Below, in pieces: positions 62,294 to 64,000 of a stretch of 64,000 nt of DNA. A program made the translations under genes and the position numbers. Origin of the DNA: Blastococcus carthaginiensis. GTDB lineage: Bacteria; Actinomycetota; Actinomycetes; Mycobacteriales; Geodermatophilaceae. The first letter of the stretch is position 1. Every line of letters begins with the position of its first letter. The notes below the pieces were generated by a model. The model was not told the DNA's origin and made no database searches. It worked only from the letters and a program-made list of their open reading frames with translations. The DNA lies in the NCBI RefSeq assembly GCF_030731085.1, contig NZ_JASNFN010000004.1:62001-126000 (forward strand), given 5' to 3'.

Positions 62294-63472
62294 TCAGGCC
62301 GGGACGGTCGTGGCGGCCGGCTCGTCCGCGGCGCGCCAGCGCGCCAGCCAGGCGCTGGTGGCCAGCGCGTCGACCGCCGCCCACAGCGCGGCGGACGTCA
62401 CCGCCACGGGCAGCACCGACCACCAGTTCCACGGCGGCAGCAGCCCCAGCTGCGCCAGCGGGTAGGCGACGGCGTACACCGCCGCGGTGACGACCGGGCC
62501 GGCCAGCCAGCCGGGGACCCGCCGGTCCACGGCGACGTCGACCAGCACCGCCCCCGCGATCAGCACCACCGGCAGCACCGACGGCGGGAAGTCCAGCGCC
62601 ACCAGCCCGAGCCACATGAGCCCGCGGTAGCCGAGGTATCCCACGGCGACGAGCGTCGCCGTCCAGCGCAGGCCCACGACGCGGCGGGCGACGAGCAGCG
62701 CCAGCAGGCCCGCGCAGACCAGCCACGCCGGGTGCACCCACGACGGCACCGGCAGCATGAACATCGCCGGCGACTGGCCCTGGGAGGCCGCGAAGTCCAG
62801 CAGCGACGGCTCGGCCGTCGTCCGCCCGGCCTCGTAGGCCTCCAGCGACAGCACGCCGTACTCCTGGTGCTGGTTGGCGAAGAGCACGTTCTCGACGAAG
62901 AACAGCCAGAGCCCCAGCGAGACGAGGTCGCGGGTGCGCCCCGGCGCGGCGTAGAGCCACCAGCCGCGCAGCGCGCCGGCCAGCATGATCGCCGTCCCCA
63001 GGTAGAGCAGCGCGTGGCTGGGGCTCCAGCTGGTGATGTCCAGCCCGTTGATCCGGTGGTTGACCAGGTCGACCGGGATGGCGATCAGGAAGGTGGCGGT
63101 GCCGACCTGCATCCACCGCAGCGCGCGGCGGTCCACGCCGTAGCCGGTGTAGCTGTGGAACAGCACCAGGGCGACGACGACCGCGGTGCCCACGGTGTTG
63201 AGCAGGTGCGGGGGCGCGAGGTCGTCGCGCAGCCACTTGAAGTGCCAGGAGACGTCCCAGGAGGAGCCCAGCATCTTCAGCAGGAACGCCGCCAGCCAGG
63301 CGGTGTAGATCCAGCGCAGCTCGGTCTGCTCGGCGGGCCGCCCGGGCCGTCCCGGGGTCATGTACGCGGCCCACAGCCACCGCACCAGGGCGATCGGGTG
63401 GGCCAGGCCGGCGCGGAGCGTGCCGGGCGCCTGGGGCACGGCGGTGGCGACGGGTGCGGGTGCAGAGGACAC
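62294..63472 (-). CDS. polytopic membrane protein, unknown function
   Basis: A 392-residue integral membrane protein with about ten hydrophobic segments. The N-terminus is soluble (about 1-35). Notable conserved-looking stretches are SSWDVSWHFKWLRDDLAPPHLLNTVGT (about 70-97), VNHRINGLDITSWSPSHALLYLG (about 136-158) and FFVENVLFANQHQEYGVL. These His/Trp/Asp-rich loops between helices suggest a metal or redox site. I recognise no family. GTG 63472 follows AGGAAG. Next to the NERD-like gene on the same strand, 82 bp upstream of it. Confidence 0.75.
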   Translation of the reverse strand: MSSAPAPVATAVPQAPGTLRAGLAHPIALVRWLWAAYMTPGRPGRPAEQTELRWIYTAWLAAFLLKMLGSSWDVSWHFKWLRDDLAPPHLLNTVGTAVVVALVLFHSYTGYGVDRRALRWMQVGTATFLIAIPVDLVNHRINGLDITSWSPSHALLYLGTAIMLAGALRGWWLYAAPGRTRDLVSLGLWLFFVENVLFANQHQEYGVLSLEAYEAGRTTAEPSLLDFAASQGQSPAMFMLPVPSWVHPAWLVCAGLLALLVARRVVGLRWTATLVAVGYLGYRGLMWLGLVALDFPPSVLPVVLIAGAVLVDVAVDRRVPGWLAGPVVTAAVYAVAYPLAQLGLLPPWNWWSVLPVAVTSAALWAAVDALATSAWLARWRAADEPAATTVPA

Positions 63473-63614
63473 GGGAGGGCTTCCTGACGGCGGGCGTTCG
63501 GGCGACCCTAACGGTCAGCCGCGCCGAATCCGAGCCCTTCGGGCCGCGCCGTCGCAGCCGCTGGGATGCGCGTCGACACGAGGGGTGATCGGGGCGGTCG
63601 TGGTGCGCGGTGCG

Positions 63615-63620
63615 TACTGT
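63615..63620 (+). promoter_or_regulatory. probable -10 element of orn
   Basis: TACTGT with 8 nt to the GTG at 63629, slightly longer than the 6-7 nt seen for other leaderless genes of the window. Confidence 0.5.
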
Positions 63621-63628
63621 CGGGCGCC

Positions 63629-64000
<372 letters not shown>

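Overview
The window is a chromosomal segment of a very GC-rich actinobacterium (roughly 72-75% G+C by eye, GTG starts common, many 1-4 bp gene overlaps). The lineage is an inference. Mycothiol-linked enzymes, a fused F420 gene (fbiC), a group II truncated globin, a NrtR-nadABC locus and numerous leaderless promoters fit Geodermatophilaceae-like soil actinobacteria. No phage, insertion sequence, integrase or CRISPR array was seen, so most of the window is core chromosome.

Layout. 1-3.9 kb: start of argG with an ARG-box-like operator, rpiB, a DUF429 protein, an MBL hydrolase, an SDR and a mycothiol-nitroreductase-like DsbA protein. 4.0-14.2 kb: peptidase and amide metabolism (pepN, an amidase, kynU, a prolyl oligopeptidase) with DUF5130, CtaJ-like, SCO6745-like and HNH genes between them. 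14.4-20.4 kb: MFS exporter plus truncated globin, a GH13 glucosidase, the biotin ECF transporter bioY-bioM-bioN and a MOSC protein, followed by an 80-bp direct repeat. 20.6-25 kb: thioesterase, PTP-like phosphatase, DinB/MDMPI enzyme, ettA, an SSB without the usual acidic tip and tRNA-Arg(TCT). 25-29 kb: small membrane proteins, a DinB protein and a TPR protein divergent from a cupin. 29.2-33.6 kb: nrtR divergent from nadA-nadB-nadC, giving de novo NAD synthesis under a NAD-metabolite sensor. 33.6-41.2 kb: a tandem pair of paralogous membrane proteins, a perfect 22-bp hairpin, a LLM oxidoreductase, a PAS-GGDEF-EAL protein, an SGNH hydrolase and a flavoprotein disulfide reductase divergent from a flavin reductase. 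41.2-44.8 kb: ECF sigma factor, anti-sigma-like protein and a two-gene ABC transporter. 44.9-47.5 kb: fbiC. 48-52.6 kb: a hydrolase, cupins, a small low-GC accessory cluster (49.6-50.5 kb) and a YoeB/YefM toxin-antitoxin pair. 53-60.3 kb: a DUF885 protein and an acyl-CoA carboxylase/dehydrogenase operon (mycobacterial accD1-accA1-fadE19 type) divergent from a TetR regulator. 60.4-64 kb: a NERD-like membrane protein, a polytopic membrane protein and the start of orn.

The regulatory signals are unusually readable. A TAnnnT hexamer lies 6-7 nt before the start codon of at least a dozen genes on both strands, the signature of leaderless mRNA, and I used it to choose several starts. Operators can be proposed for ArgR (argG), NrtR (nadA), TetR (carboxylase operon), the toxin-antitoxin pair and an ECF sigma autoregulatory promoter. 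The best candidate for something undescribed is the three-gene cluster at 49610-50478: a low-GC multi-helix membrane protein followed by two very small translationally coupled proteins with no recognisable relatives. It lies next to a toxin-antitoxin pair. Its function is unknown.
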